A DNA stretch of 64,000 nucleotides from Janthinobacterium sp. 61 (GCF_002846335.1 NZ_PJMQ01000001.1:4712001-4776000), one strand, 5' to 3'. Positions 27,650 through 37,623 are shown, counted from the stretch's first letter. Translations and numbers: made by a program. Notes: a model not told the origin generated them from the sequence alone.

Positions 27650-29536
27650 CTACTTCCCCCGCTTCGCTTCAATCGCCTCGATCTGGTCCATGATGCCGTT
27701 CATGCGCGCCACCAGCGCCTGGTATGGTTTCGGCGAGGCCAGGTCGACGCCGGCCGCCTTCACCAGATCATATGGATAGGCCGAGCCGCCCGCGCCGAGC
27801 ATTTTCAGGTAGGCGGTCAGCGCGCCCGGTTCCTTGTCGAGGATGCGCTGCGCGAAATCCTGCGCCGCGGCGATCGAGGTGGCGTACTGGAACACATAGA
27901 AGCCGTGATAAAAATGCGGCACATATGCCCATTCCAGCGCGTAGGCGGGATCGATGGTCATGACGCCTTGCGTTTCGCCGTGGTAGCGCTTGAGGATGCC
28001 GGCGTAAATGGCCGTGATCTCTTCGCCCGTCAGCGATTCGCCCTTGTCCACTTTGCCGTGGATGGCCGCCTCGAATTCGGCGAACATGGCCTGGCGGAAG
28101 AAGGTGCCGCGCAGGTTTTCCAGCGCCGCGCCCAGGTATAGCAGGCGTTCGTCATCGTCCTTGGCCTGCTTCAGGCGCGCGTCGAGCAGCAGCGCCTCGT
28201 TGGTGGTCGAGGCGATTTCCGCGACAAAGATGCTGTACGGCGCATAGATCGACGGTTGCGCCTTGTTGGCCAGCACCGAGTGCATGGCATGGCCCCATTC
28301 GTGCGTCAGGGTGCTGACGGCTTCGTAGTTGTCCGTGTAGTTGAGCAGCACGAACGGGTGCACGTCGTACGCGTCGCCATTCATGTAGGCGCCCGCCACC
28401 TTGCGCGGGCGGGGGTAGACATCCATCCAGCGCGCGTCCACGGCGGCAGTGAGTGCCCTGACATAGTCCGGGCCCAGCGGCGCGACGGACGCCAGCATCA
28501 TCTGCTTGCCGTCGGCCAGCGGGAAGCTGCGCTCGCTTTTCAGCAGCGGCGCATAGATGTCGTAGTAGGCCAGGTCCTTGACGCCCAGCATGCGCGCGCG
28601 CAGCTTGAAGTAGCGGTGCAGGGTGGGCAGGTTGGCGTTGGTTTGCGCGATCAGGGTCTGGTAGACGGCCGGTGGCAGGTGGTCGGCGTCCAGCGCGGCG
28701 CTCTGCGAGTCGGCATAACGGCGCACCTTCGCATACGCGGCATCCGTTTTCAGCTGGCCGTACAGGGTTTCGCCGAACGTGCGTTCATACTCTTTCCACT
28801 TGCCGAAGAAGGCATCGAACACCAGTTTGCGGTCGGCGCGCTTGTCGTCGCCACGGTATTTGGTATAGGCCGCCTGGTCGAGCCGTACTTGCGTGCCATC
28901 CGATAATTTGACTGTCGGCCACGGGATTTCCGCATTGGCCAGGGTACGGTAGACGCTGGCGGCCGAGCTCGTCGCCAGGCCGAATTGCGCTACCAGCTGT
29001 TCGCCGGCCGCGTCGAGCGTATGTGGCGCGCTGCGCAGCATGTTGCTCAATTGAAAACGGTACAGCTGCAAACCCTTGTCTTTCGCCAGCATGGCATCGA
29101 TTTTTTTGGCGCCCAGGGCCAGGATTTCCGGCTGCAAGAAGGTAGAGGCCTGGGTAAATTCATTGCCGAGCAGGGCGGCGCGCTGGTTCAGCTGGTTACC
29201 CTTGCTGTCGCCCGTATCCTGGTCGTAGTACTGCGCCGCATAGGTAGTGAGCGTGTTGACGCGCTTGCGCGCATCGGCGTACAGGTCCAGGCAGCTTTTC
29301 AGACGGGCCGACGATGCTTTCAACTGCCCCTTGCACGCGCCCAGTTGCTGCAGCTGGGACGACAGCTTTTTCGCGTCCGCGTCGAACGCGGCGTCGTTTT
29401 GATACAGCGCCGTCAAATCCCAGCGGTCGGCTTGCCGGTCGGCTGGCATGGGAGCGGGGGCGGCAAAGGCGGTGGAGAGGGCAAAACTGAGGGCCAGCAG
29501 GGTCAGTACGGGGCGGTTGAGCGCGGTTGTCGGCAT
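27650..29536 (-). CDS. Oligoendopeptidase F family (M3B), exported
   Basis: A 628-residue zinc peptidase with a signal peptide (NRPVLTLLALSFALSTAFAA), so it acts in the periplasm on oligopeptides rather than in the cytoplasm like classic PepF. The zinc motif HEWGH is at residues 412-416 (TLTHEWGHAMHS). Upstream, EYERTFGETLYGQ matches the M3B middle region. I chose the ATG at 29536, which has GGA six bases upstream; an ATG five codons earlier has none. It is convergent with the antiporter gene across the repeat. Confidence 0.9.
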   Translation of the reverse strand: MPTTALNRPVLTLLALSFALSTAFAAPAPMPADRQADRWDLTALYQNDAAFDADAKKLSSQLQQLGACKGQLKASSARLKSCLDLYADARKRVNTLTTYAAQYYDQDTGDSKGNQLNQRAALLGNEFTQASTFLQPEILALGAKKIDAMLAKDKGLQLYRFQLSNMLRSAPHTLDAAGEQLVAQFGLATSSAASVYRTLANAEIPWPTVKLSDGTQVRLDQAAYTKYRGDDKRADRKLVFDAFFGKWKEYERTFGETLYGQLKTDAAYAKVRRYADSQSAALDADHLPPAVYQTLIAQTNANLPTLHRYFKLRARMLGVKDLAYYDIYAPLLKSERSFPLADGKQMMLASVAPLGPDYVRALTAAVDARWMDVYPRPRKVAGAYMNGDAYDVHPFVLLNYTDNYEAVSTLTHEWGHAMHSVLANKAQPSIYAPYSIFVAEIASTTNEALLLDARLKQAKDDDERLLYLGAALENLRGTFFRQAMFAEFEAAIHGKVDKGESLTGEEITAIYAGILKRYHGETQGVMTIDPAYALEWAYVPHFYHGFYVFQYATSIAAAQDFAQRILDKEPGALTAYLKMLGAGGSAYPYDLVKAAGVDLASPKPYQALVARMNGIMDQIEAIEAKRGK

Positions 29537-29684
29537 ACAGTATCCGTTCATGGTCTGGTTGCAAGGGACGCCAGCACAGGCGTGGCGGCAGACACCGAGC
29601 TTAGCGCAGCATGGGGACGAAGGAAAGCACTTCGGGAAGGTAGGGAGGGAGCGGGGAAGGCCAGCTTCCCCGCCTGCTAAGTGA

Positions 29685-31013
29685 TTACTGTTTCTTGCCC
29701 AGCAAGTCGAGCAGGATCGACGTTTCCGCCGTGATCGCCGCCTTGATGGTCGGCTGGTACTCGGGCGCCCATTGCGGCGAGTGCGGTCCGGCCAGCGGTT
29801 TGCCGCTGGCCTTGGCGGCGGCCAGCTTGCCTGGCTCTACCGCGCCGATATGCAGCAGCACCGCCTTCACGCCGGCCTGGCCGTAGTTGGCGAAGTCTTC
29901 CGACGTCATCTTGGCGGGCATTTCCGTTACGTTGGCCGCGCCCAGCGATTTTTGCAAGGTCGACACCATGCGCAGGGTCAGGTCCGGGTCGTTGTAGACG
30001 GCGTCGGTACCGGGACGAATTTCCACCAGCGGCTCTTTCGGCGCGCCGGCGGCAAACGCTTCGCCCTTGACTTCACGCGCGATGCTGGCCAGCACGCGCT
30101 TGCGCACGGCATCCTTGAAGGTGCGCACCGTCAGCTGCATGGTCACCTGGTCGGGCACGATGTTGGCCTGGGTACCGCCATGGATGCTGCCCACCGTGAT
30201 GACGACGGGGTCCATCGGATTGTTTTCGCGCGAGACCAGGGTTTGCAGTGCCAGCACGATGCGCGCGGCCATCACGACCGGGTCGCGCGTGTCGTGCGGT
30301 GCTGCGCCGTGGCCACCCTGGCCATACACGGTAATGCTGATGGTGTCGGCGGCGGCGCGGAAGTAGCCGGCGTGGTAGCCCACGGTGCCCGATGGCAGTG
30401 TCGCTTCATCGTGGAAGGACAGCGCGTAGTCCGGCTTCGGGAAGCGCGTAAACAAGCCGTCCTTCAGCATGGCGGCCGCGCCCAGCAGCGGTTCCTCGGC
30501 CGGCTGGCCCACCAGCATCAGCGTGCCGCTCCAGTGCTGGCGGTTGTCGGCCATCAGCTTGGCACTGCCATACCAGGCCGACATGTGCACGTCGTGGCCG
30601 CAGGCATGCATCACGGGAACGCTTTCGCCGGCCGCATTTTTCGTTACCGCACTGCTGGCAAACGGCAGGCCGGTTTTTTCCAGCACGGGCAGGGCGTCGA
30701 TTTCCGTGCGCAGCATGACGACGGGGCCGGGGCCGTTGCGCAGGATGGCGACGACGCCGGTGCCGCCGACGCCGGTGCTCACGTCAAAACCGAGGGCCTT
30801 GACTTTTTCGGCCAGTTTTTTTGCCGTCTCGACTTCTTGGAACGCCAGTTCCGGGTGGCGGTGCAGGTCCAGGTACAGGCTTTCCACGGCGGGATAGTTG
30901 GCATTCAGTTGCGCGGCGATGGCCGGTGGCAGGGCCGCGCCGTGGGCGAGGCCGGCACAGGCAAGGGCTGCGGCGCAGGTGATTTGTTTCAGGGGCAATG
31001 CGGGAAATTTCAT
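29685..31013 (-). CDS. M20 family amidohydrolase/metallopeptidase, exported
   Basis: A 442-residue zinc hydrolase with a signal peptide (MKFPALPLKQITCAAALACA, then GLAHGA), related to hippurate hydrolase and IAA-amino acid hydrolases. Metal-site motifs are VMHACGHDVHMSAW, GQPAEEPLLGA and MTSEDFANYG; GGHGAAPHDTRDP marks the dimerisation insert. It probably removes acyl groups from amino acids or cuts dipeptides in the periplasm. It sits before pepF on the same strand with a gap of about 150 bp, and together they could finish peptide breakdown. The exact substrate is unknown. Confidence 0.9.
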   Translation of the reverse strand: MKFPALPLKQITCAAALACAGLAHGAALPPAIAAQLNANYPAVESLYLDLHRHPELAFQEVETAKKLAEKVKALGFDVSTGVGGTGVVAILRNGPGPVVMLRTEIDALPVLEKTGLPFASSAVTKNAAGESVPVMHACGHDVHMSAWYGSAKLMADNRQHWSGTLMLVGQPAEEPLLGAAAMLKDGLFTRFPKPDYALSFHDEATLPSGTVGYHAGYFRAAADTISITVYGQGGHGAAPHDTRDPVVMAARIVLALQTLVSRENNPMDPVVITVGSIHGGTQANIVPDQVTMQLTVRTFKDAVRKRVLASIAREVKGEAFAAGAPKEPLVEIRPGTDAVYNDPDLTLRMVSTLQKSLGAANVTEMPAKMTSEDFANYGQAGVKAVLLHIGAVEPGKLAAAKASGKPLAGPHSPQWAPEYQPTIKAAITAETSILLDLLGKKQ

Positions 31014-31113
31014 AGATTTCTTTGAGAAACAGGCGTGCGGAAATGCGCGGCGCGTCTGTAGTTGCTGAGGAGACTTTTAAATTAACAGAAACATTTCTCA
31101 AAATCAATAAACC

Positions 31114-31171
31114 AGCTGCATATATTTCAATAATGTATAATCTGCAATATAAATAATTCCTTATGGAATTA
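31114..31171 (+). promoter_or_regulatory. AT-rich promoter region of the chemoreceptor gene
   Basis: A perfect TATAAT (31136-31141) lies in a strongly AT-rich stretch, followed by an inverted repeat TAATTCC-TTAT-GGAATTA (31154-31171). I see no clear -35 and no sigma-28 (FliA) promoter. The position between divergent genes fits a promoter for the chemoreceptor. Confidence 0.4.
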
Positions 31172-31209
31172 AAAGTATCTTCAACGCATGATTTTAGAGA
31201 AAAGACACC

Positions 31210-32907
31210 ATGGGCTTTATCGCAAATATCAAGATCGGCAAGCGCCTGAGTATCGGCTTTGTCCTGATCCTGGCAATGACCGTTCTGATTGCTACAGTGG
31301 GCGTGTGGCGCCTGAATGAGGTGGCGACGTCCACGCGCGCCATGATGGCCGAACCGCTGACCAAGGAACGCCTGATTACTGACTGGTATGGCTTGAACTT
31401 TGCCTCGATCCGCCGCACGGCCGCTATCGTCAAGAGCAGCGACCCGGCGCTGGGACCGTATTTCAAGGAAGACTCGGCCGCCTCGGTGAAGAAGGCGGCC
31501 GAATTGCTCAAGCAGATCGAGCCGCTGGTCTCGGGCGAGAAGGAAAAAGCCCTGTTCGCCAAGATCCTCGAGCAGCGCAAGGTGTACAGCGCTTCGCGCG
31601 ATGGTGCCGTCAAGGCCAAGGCCGATGGCGACGTGGAAGGCGCGGCGAAAATCCTCGACACCGCGTTTACGCCGGCCGCCCAGGTTTACCAGGATTTGCT
31701 GCAGGAACTGGTGACCTTGCAGCGCGAAAGCATCGATGCGACGGCCAAGCAGATCGACGCCTCCGCCGTGCATGACACCACCGTCATCAGCCTGCTGACC
31801 CTGTTCGCCGTGGCCTTCGGCGTGCTGTGCTCGTGGCTGCTGACGACGGGCATCACGCGTCCGCTGCGCCAGGCGCTGGCGCTGGCTGAAACGGTGGCCG
31901 CCGGCGACCTGACGCAGACCGTCGCCACGACGGCGAAGGATGAAATGGGGGCGCTGCTCACGGCCCTGGGTAATATGAACAACAACCTGGTCAGCATCGT
32001 CAGCCAGGTGCGCAGCGGCACGGACAGCATCGCCACGGCATCATCGGAAATCGCCGCCGGCAACCTGGACCTGTCATCGCGCACGGAACAGCAGGCCGGT
32101 TCGCTGGAAGAAACGGCCTCGTCGATGGAAGAACTGACCAGTACCGTCAAGCAGAATGCCGACAATGCGCGCCAGGCCAACCAGCTGGCAATCACGGCGG
32201 CCGGCATCGCCAGCCGCGGCGGCTCGGTGGTGGCCGAAGTGGTGGCGACCATGGGCTCGATCAACGAATCGTCGCGCAAGATCGTCGACATTATCAGCGT
32301 GATCGACGGCATCGCCTTCCAGACGAATATCCTGGCGCTCAATGCGGCCGTGGAAGCGGCGCGGGCCGGCGAGCAAGGGCGCGGTTTTGCCGTGGTGGCC
32401 GGCGAGGTGCGCAACCTGGCGCAGCGTTCGGCAGCGGCGGCCAAGGAAATCAAGGGCTTGATCGACGATTCGGTCAGCAAGGTGGGCGTGGGCGCCAAGC
32501 TGGTCGACCAGGCTGGCGCGACCATGGATGAAGTGGTCTCCAGCGTCAAGCGCGTGACCGATATCATCGGCGAGATTTCCAGTGCCAGCCAGGAGCAGAC
32601 GCATGGCATCGAACAAGTCAATCAGGCCATCACGCAGATGGACCAGGTGACGCAGCAAAATGCGGCGCTGGTGGAAGAGGCGGCGGCCGCCGCCGGTTCT
32701 CTGCAAGAGCAGGCGCACGGCCTGGCGCAAGTGGTCAGCGTATTCAAGTTGCGTGAACAGCCAGGTTTGCTGCGCCGCGCGGCGCCACAGCCGGCAGTCG
32801 CGCGCCCTGCGCCAGTGCCGCGTGTTGCCGCGCGCAGCATTGCCGTCAAGGCGAAGCCGCCGGCTCCCGCGAAGGCGCTGGCCGGTGACGACTGGGAAGA
32901 GTTTTAA
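31210..32907 (+). CDS. Methyl-accepting chemotaxis protein
   Basis: A 565-residue inner-membrane chemoreceptor. TM1 is near residues 11-30 ([19 protein letters not shown]), a ~160-residue four-helix-type sensor follows, then TM2 near 190-213, a HAMP domain ([20 protein letters not shown]) and a signalling hairpin with its tip at [20 protein letters not shown]. The C-terminus is a Pro/Ala-rich linker ending DDWEEF, which fits the xWxxF pentapeptide that tethers CheR and CheB, so it is probably a high-abundance type receptor. The ligand is unknown. Confidence 0.95.
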   Translation: MGFIANIKIGKRLSIGFVLILAMTVLIATVGVWRLNEVATSTRAMMAEPLTKERLITDWYGLNFASIRRTAAIVKSSDPALGPYFKEDSAASVKKAAELLKQIEPLVSGEKEKALFAKILEQRKVYSASRDGAVKAKADGDVEGAAKILDTAFTPAAQVYQDLLQELVTLQRESIDATAKQIDASAVHDTTVISLLTLFAVAFGVLCSWLLTTGITRPLRQALALAETVAAGDLTQTVATTAKDEMGALLTALGNMNNNLVSIVSQVRSGTDSIATASSEIAAGNLDLSSRTEQQAGSLEETASSMEELTSTVKQNADNARQANQLAITAAGIASRGGSVVAEVVATMGSINESSRKIVDIISVIDGIAFQTNILALNAAVEAARAGEQGRGFAVVAGEVRNLAQRSAAAAKEIKGLIDDSVSKVGVGAKLVDQAGATMDEVVSSVKRVTDIIGEISSASQEQTHGIEQVNQAITQMDQVTQQNAALVEEAAAAAGSLQEQAHGLAQVVSVFKLREQPGLLRRAAPQPAVARPAPVPRVAARSIAVKAKPPAPAKALAGDDWEEF

Positions 32908-32921
32908 ATCAAGACAGACGG

Positions 32922-32946
32922 CGGCGCCATCGCCATGATGGCGCCG
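32922..32946. terminator. Hairpin between convergent chemoreceptor and ttcA genes
   Basis: A perfect 10-bp stem CGGCGCCATC / GATGGCGCCG with a GCCAT loop. There is no T run on either side, so it may act as a transcript 3' end stabiliser or a weak terminator for both genes. Confidence 0.5.
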
Positions 32947-32956
32947 TGCGTCGGGG

Positions 32957-33928
32957 TCAGCCTTGCTGGAGCGGAATGGTGCCGAACGTCGTCGGCGTCG
33001 AGCATGGCTCTTCGTCAAAGGCGATGTCGCCCATGGGGTTGGCCATACCGTCCGCCTTCAAATCCTTGAAGCCGAACAGCTTCGGGTCCATCAGGTGCGA
33101 CGGCGCCACGTTCGACAGGGCCGAGAAGATGCTTTCCACGCGGCCGGGGAATTTCTTGTCCCATTCGCGCATCAGGCCCTTGATCTGCTTGCGCTGCAGG
33201 TTTTCCTGCGAGCCGCACAGGTCGCATGGAATGATGGGGAAGCCCTTGACTTCCGCATAGCGCTGCGTGTCTTCTTCTTTGACGTAGGCCATCGGACGGA
33301 TGACGATGTGCTTGCCGTCGTCCGATTGCAGCTTGGCCGGCATGCCTTTCAGTTTTCCACCGAAGAACATATTCAGGAAGAACGTTTCCAGTATGTCGTC
33401 GCGATGGTGGCCCAGGGCGATCTTGTTGGCGCCCAGCTCGTCGGCCACGCGGTACAGGATGCCGCGGCGCAGGCGCGAGCACAGCGAGCAAGTCGTCTTG
33501 CCTTCCGGGATCAGGCGCTTGACGATGCTGTAGGTATCCTGGTTTTCGATGTGGAAGGCGACGCCCAGTTCCGTCAGGTAGGCGGGCAGGATTTCCGGCG
33601 GGAAGTTCGGCTGTTTCTGGTCCAGGTTGACGGCAACGATGTCGAAGTGAATCGGTGCGCGTTCGCGCAAGGTCATCAGGATGTCCAGCAACGCGTAGCT
33701 ATCCTTGCCGCCGGACAGGCATACCATCACCTTGTCGCCGTCTTCGATCATATTGAAATCGCCGATGGCTTGCCCCACCAGGCGGCACAAGCGCTTGTGC
33801 AGCTTGTTGTTTTCCAGGGCGATCTTTTCCGCCTTCTTGCGCGCCAGTTTCTGCGCTTCCACGTTGGCCGGGAATTCCACGGCCGTTGTCGTCGTTTCCA
33901 TCACTGCGGCATTGCTCATGTTGCTCAT
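32957..33928 (-). CDS. ttcA: tRNA 2-thiocytidine(32) synthetase
   Basis: Fe-S dependent enzyme that thiolates cytidine 32 of certain tRNAs. The 323-residue protein has the PP-loop SGGKDS (residues 72-77) for ATP and the cysteine pairs Cys147/Cys150 ([12 protein letters not shown]) and Cys235/Cys238 (IPCDLCGSQ), typical of TtcA. N- and C-terminal tails are longer than in E. coli. Its ATG overlaps the folB stop by four bases, so translation is coupled. The folB gene just upstream has no known link to tRNA thiolation; the pairing is probably operon convenience. Confidence 0.96.
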   Translation of the reverse strand: MSNMSNAAVMETTTTAVEFPANVEAQKLARKKAEKIALENNKLHKRLCRLVGQAIGDFNMIEDGDKVMVCLSGGKDSYALLDILMTLRERAPIHFDIVAVNLDQKQPNFPPEILPAYLTELGVAFHIENQDTYSIVKRLIPEGKTTCSLCSRLRRGILYRVADELGANKIALGHHRDDILETFFLNMFFGGKLKGMPAKLQSDDGKHIVIRPMAYVKEEDTQRYAEVKGFPIIPCDLCGSQENLQRKQIKGLMREWDKKFPGRVESIFSALSNVAPSHLMDPKLFGFKDLKADGMANPMGDIAFDEEPCSTPTTFGTIPLQQG

Positions 33929-34323
33929 ACTTCATCCTTGATCTTGAATACTTCCACGCCCACGCCTTCGCAGTCGGGATACACGTCCGGTTTCATGCTC
34001 GACACGCGCGCGGCGCGCACGCGCGGGTGCGCCAGCATGGCGGCGAGCACGTCGTCGACCAGGCTTTCCTGCAGCTGCACATGGCCTTGCGCCATGCGTT
34101 TGGCGATGGTTTCGCGCATGAAGTCGTAGTCGACCACTTCGTCCAGCTGGTCATCCTTCGGCGTCGACAGGGCCAGGGGAATGTACAGGTCGACGTTGAT
34201 GAGGACGCGCTGCTCGCCCTTTTTCTCGAAGTCGTAGACGCCGATATTGATGAGGATTTCATAATTGCGCAGGAACAGGCGGCGGCAATCGGCCAGGCGA
34301 GGATGGTACAGGGCGGACGACAT
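33925..34323 (-). CDS. folB: Dihydroneopterin aldolase
   Basis: Folate-pathway enzyme that converts 7,8-dihydroneopterin to 6-hydroxymethyl-dihydropterin and glycolaldehyde. The 132-residue length is slightly longer than usual. [20 protein letters not shown] holds the conserved N-terminal strand, and the [13 protein letters not shown] helix and a C-terminal [17 protein letters not shown] with the catalytic-region lysine are present. It lies between a FolM-like reductase (53-bp gap) and ttcA (4-base overlap) on one strand, which places two pterin enzymes in one unit. Confidence 0.92.
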   Translation of the reverse strand: MSSALYHPRLADCRRLFLRNYEILINIGVYDFEKKGEQRVLINVDLYIPLALSTPKDDQLDEVVDYDFMRETIAKRMAQGHVQLQESLVDDVLAAMLAHPRVRAARVSSMKPDVYPDCEGVGVEVFKIKDEV

Positions 34324-34376
34324 AGTTTTACCTTTTAGGGGATGCTGGAATGCTGGTTGTTTGGCAGGACTGCTGA

Positions 34377-35162
34377 TTATTTGGTCAAAAACATGACGTC
34401 ACGCGGCAAACCGATCAAATGCTGGCCGCCATCGACCAGCAGGGTCGTGCCCGTCAGCGCGCGCGCGCCGGCCACGTAACAGACGCAGTCGGCCACATCC
34501 TCGGGCGTGCTGGAGCGGCCCAGCGGCGTGTTTTCATGCGCCTTGGCAAAGTTCGCTTCCGTCTGCTCGCCGGAGACCATGGTGATGCCGGGGGCAATGC
34601 CCACCACGCGCACTTTCGGCGCCAGCGCCTGGGCCAGCATGGTGGTCGCCGACAGCAGCGCCGCCTTGGACAGGGTGTACGACAAAAAATCAGGATTGAG
34701 ATTGTACAGTTTTTGGTCCAGCAAGTTGATGACCACGGCTTGTCCGCCTGTCGGGGTGGCCTGGTACAAGGCTTGCGCCAGCAGGATGGGGGCGGCCAGG
34801 TTGGCGTGCATGTGGGCGTCGAGCGCGGTGACGGAAAAATCGCCCGCATTGTCGTATTCAAACAACGATGCGTTGTTGATTACGCAAGTGATCGGGCCCA
34901 GCGCTGCCTGCGCCTGCGGCAACAGCTGGCGCACGGCCTCTTCCTGCGCCAGGTCGCAGGGGAACGCTTGCGCGCGGCGTCCCAAGGCGGTGATTTCCGC
35001 TACCAGGCTGAGCGCTTCGTCATGCGATGCGCGGTAATGCACGGCGATATCCCAGCCGTCGCGCGCCAGGCCCAGCGCGATGGCGCGGCCGATGCGGCGC
35101 GCGGCGCCAGTGACGAGGGCGACGCGGGGTGTGCTGTGTGGCAGTGTCGATGCTGGAGTCAT
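34377..35162 (-). CDS. Short-chain dehydrogenase, FolM/pteridine reductase-like
   Basis: A 261-residue NADPH-dependent oxidoreductase. The nucleotide motif is TGAARRIG, the TGxxxRxG form that marks pteridine reductases and FolM rather than the usual TGxxxGIG. The active site has YTLSK (YxxxK), and VDGGQHLIGLP ends the fold. Next to folB, a dihydrobiopterin or dihydrofolate reductase role is the best guess. The ATG at 35162 (MTPASTLPHS) has an AGAGAC upstream; one 12 codons earlier is possible. It is divergent from the MidA-type gene with 90 bp between. Confidence 0.85.
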   Translation of the reverse strand: MTPASTLPHSTPRVALVTGAARRIGRAIALGLARDGWDIAVHYRASHDEALSLVAEITALGRRAQAFPCDLAQEEAVRQLLPQAQAALGPITCVINNASLFEYDNAGDFSVTALDAHMHANLAAPILLAQALYQATPTGGQAVVINLLDQKLYNLNPDFLSYTLSKAALLSATTMLAQALAPKVRVVGIAPGITMVSGEQTEANFAKAHENTPLGRSSTPEDVADCVCYVAGARALTGTTLLVDGGQHLIGLPRDVMFLTK

Positions 35163-35240
35163 GTCTCTATTTACTGTGCTTGTGTGTGAAGTGCGCATGG
35201 CCGCCTCGGCCGGTACTGGCGCCGTGGCCCGCCGATTCGC

Positions 35241-35246
35241 TACAAT
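35241..35246 (+). promoter_or_regulatory. -10 box directly before the MidA-type gene; transcript may be leaderless
   Basis: TACAAT ends six bases before the ATG at 35253, so the predicted +1 is at or next to the A of the start codon. No ribosome site can be placed in that space. The -35 is weak. Confidence 0.4.
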
Positions 35247-35252
35247 GCGGGA

Positions 35253-36404
35253 ATGTCTCTTCCCGCACCCGATAGCGACGCGCTGGCCGCGTCCCATGCC
35301 TTGCAGCACCAGATTGCCGCCGAAATCGCGCGCAATGACGGCGCCATTCCCTTTGTCCGCTTCATGGAGCTGGCGCTGTATGCGCCTGACCTCGGCTATT
35401 ACAGCGGCGGCGCCGCCAAGCTGGGTAAAGATGGCGATTTTACAACCGCGCCGGAGATTTCTCCCCTGTTCGGCGCCACGCTGGCCCATGTGGCAGCCGC
35501 TATTATGGCGCAAACGGCTCCGCGCATCCTCGAATTCGGCGCCGGCACGGGCAAGCTGGCCTTCGATATCCTGACAGAAGCGGCCAGCGCCGGTATCCCT
35601 ATAGAACAGTATGCGATCGTCGAATTGTCCGGCGAATTGCGCGCGCGCCAGGAACTGGCGCTGGCAGCCTTTCCGCAAGTGGTGTGGCTCGACGGCTTTC
35701 CCGACAGTTTCGAGGGCGCTGTGTTCGGCAATGAAGTGCTGGACGCCATGCCCGTCAACCTGATCAGCAAGACGCCCGCCGGCTGGTGTGAACTCGATGT
35801 CAGCATTGCCGATGGCCAGTTCGTCTTTGTCGAACGCCCGGCCGGTGCCGACGTCGCCGCGCAGATCGCCGCCCAGGTGCCGGACGCCGATGCCTTGCCG
35901 GTCGGCTATGTCAGCGAGATCCACGGGGTCGCCTGCGGCTTCATGCGCTCGCTGGCGCGCATGCTGACCAATGGCAAGGGTGGGGCGGCCGTGCTGTTCG
36001 ACTATGGCTTCCCCGCGCATGAGTATTACCTGGACCTGCGCGCCACGGGCACCCTGATGTGCCATTACCGGCATCATGCCCATGCGGAGCCGTTTTATTT
36101 GCCCGGCTTGCAGGACATCACGGCGCACGTCGATTTTACGGCCATGGCGGTGGCGGCGCAGGATGCGGGCCTCGATGTGCTCGCGTACATGAATCAGGCT
36201 TCCTTCTTGCTGGGCGCAGGTATCGGCGACTTGCTGCTGCGCACCGATCCGGAGCAGGTCAAGACCTACCTGCCGCAGGCCAGCGCCGTGCAAAAGCTGG
36301 TATCGCCGGCCGAGATGGGGGAATTGTTCAAGGTGCTGGCGGTGGGGCACCGCGTGGAGTTGCCGGAAGCCCTGTTGTCCGCTGACCGCAGTCATCGCTT
36401 ATAA
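35253..36404 (+). CDS. MidA/NDUFAF7-family SAM-dependent methyltransferase
   Basis: A 383-residue protein of the DUF185/Methyltransf_28 family. The eukaryotic member NDUFAF7 methylates an arginine of a complex I subunit. The SAM-binding motif is ILEFGAGTGKLAFDIL; PFVRFMELALYAPDLGYY and KDGDFTTAPEISPLFG near the N-terminus are family hallmarks, as is GNEVLDAMPV. The bacterial substrate is not established. The start is the ATG with no clear ribosome site, just after a TACAAT box. It is divergent from the FolM-like gene. Confidence 0.9.
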   Translation: MSLPAPDSDALAASHALQHQIAAEIARNDGAIPFVRFMELALYAPDLGYYSGGAAKLGKDGDFTTAPEISPLFGATLAHVAAAIMAQTAPRILEFGAGTGKLAFDILTEAASAGIPIEQYAIVELSGELRARQELALAAFPQVVWLDGFPDSFEGAVFGNEVLDAMPVNLISKTPAGWCELDVSIADGQFVFVERPAGADVAAQIAAQVPDADALPVGYVSEIHGVACGFMRSLARMLTNGKGGAAVLFDYGFPAHEYYLDLRATGTLMCHYRHHAHAEPFYLPGLQDITAHVDFTAMAVAAQDAGLDVLAYMNQASFLLGAGIGDLLLRTDPEQVKTYLPQASAVQKLVSPAEMGELFKVLAVGHRVELPEALLSADRSHRL

Positions 36405-36417
36405 GCGCTGCAATATC

Positions 36418-36445
36418 AAGGCAGGGCAGTCTTGCCCTGCAATTT
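36418..36445 (+). terminator. Hairpin after the MidA-type gene
   Basis: A perfect 8-bp stem GCAGGGCA / TGCCCTGC with a GTCT loop, then AATTTCC. The T run is short, so termination is probably weak. Confidence 0.5.
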
Positions 36446-36552
36446 CCTGTCCGCCGGTGGTTATTATCTTGTCATATCGTATATGATGACCGACACAGCA
36501 CGGTTCCATCCTGCAAGAACCCGTCGCCGCGCACCGATTTCAAGATAGAACG

Positions 36553-37623
36553 ATGGGAAAGATACATACACACTATGACAACCTGAAGGTGGCGCGCCTG
36601 GCGCCGCAGGAAGTCATACGTGCCGCGTACAAAGCCCTCAGCCAGAAATACCACCCTGACAAGAATCCCGGCGACGAAAAGGCCGCCCGCATCATGGCGA
36701 TCCTCAACAGCGCCTATGGCACCTTGTCCGATCCGCAACGCCGCAGGGAACACGACGAGTGGATCGCTGCCGAGGAGTGGGAAATCGAATGGCTGGAAAG
36801 CACCCACCACGAAGAAGGCAAAAGCCGCGATGGCCGCGCGAAAGGCCATGCCCAGTCGCATGAGCATGCTTGGGCGCAGGATGTGCCACCACCAAAGGGC
36901 AAACCGCGACGCGGCCTGCAGCCCATCTGGCGCAACTGGCGCTGGTGGCTGAGCCTGCTTGTCTGCCTGTTGCTGGGCTGGCTGGGCGCCTTGCTGATGC
37001 TCGATACCTCCCAGCCCATGCCGACCGCGCTGGCGTCGGCCTGGAGCGGGCTGGCCCGCGATGGCGCCAAGCCCCATGCGCCGACCGCCACGCCAGCGGC
37101 ATCGAAAGCTGAGGCCGTGGCAGTCGACAGCTGGGCGGTGGGCAAGCCGTATGCACCGGAACCCCGGGAAACGCCGATGCCCGAGATCCGCGTGCTGGCT
37201 GTTTCCCAGCTGAGCCTGAAAGCCATCCAGCCCGCCTGCGATGGCGTAGCTAAGGCAGAGTCCGCATCGCTGGTGGCGCCCAATGGCGAACCCTGGCCAG
37301 TGCATTCCGGCTATGTCGATGGATTTCCGATCGGGAACAAGGGCGATGAGCTGGCCGTCAGCATCGACAACAGCAACAATACCGCGCCCGTGTTCGTCAA
37401 ACTGTATGACACGGAGCGGCGCTCGAACGTGCGCTACCTGTACATCCTCGCCAACGACAAGCTGCTGGTGGAACAGCTCAGCGCAGGCAGGTATGAAGTG
37501 CGCTACCAGGCAGTCGGGCCGGGCCAGGACAATTGTGGCGGCACCACGCGCGGCGGTGCATCGGCTCCCGCGCCGGCCGTTGGCGAAGATGGTGCGAAGA
37601 ATCCTGTTGTAAGCAGCATCTAA
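36553..37623 (+). CDS. Membrane-anchored J-domain protein
   Basis: A 356-residue protein with an N-terminal J domain (residues 5-70) carrying the HPD motif at 34-36 (YHPDKNPGDEKAA), which would recruit DnaK. A charged linker follows, then one membrane segment near 130-150 (WWLSLLVCLLLGWLGALLML) and a ~200-residue C-terminal part that would lie in the periplasm, with no G/F region or zinc fingers. So it is a specialised co-chaperone, not DnaJ. The C-terminal part has no family I recognise. An inverted repeat TCATAT-CGT-ATATGA lies 66 bp upstream and may be regulatory. Confidence 0.85.
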   Translation: MGKIHTHYDNLKVARLAPQEVIRAAYKALSQKYHPDKNPGDEKAARIMAILNSAYGTLSDPQRRREHDEWIAAEEWEIEWLESTHHEEGKSRDGRAKGHAQSHEHAWAQDVPPPKGKPRRGLQPIWRNWRWWLSLLVCLLLGWLGALLMLDTSQPMPTALASAWSGLARDGAKPHAPTATPAASKAEAVAVDSWAVGKPYAPEPRETPMPEIRVLAVSQLSLKAIQPACDGVAKAESASLVAPNGEPWPVHSGYVDGFPIGNKGDELAVSIDNSNNTAPVFVKLYDTERRSNVRYLYILANDKLLVEQLSAGRYEVRYQAVGPGQDNCGGTTRGGASAPAPAVGEDGAKNPVVSSI

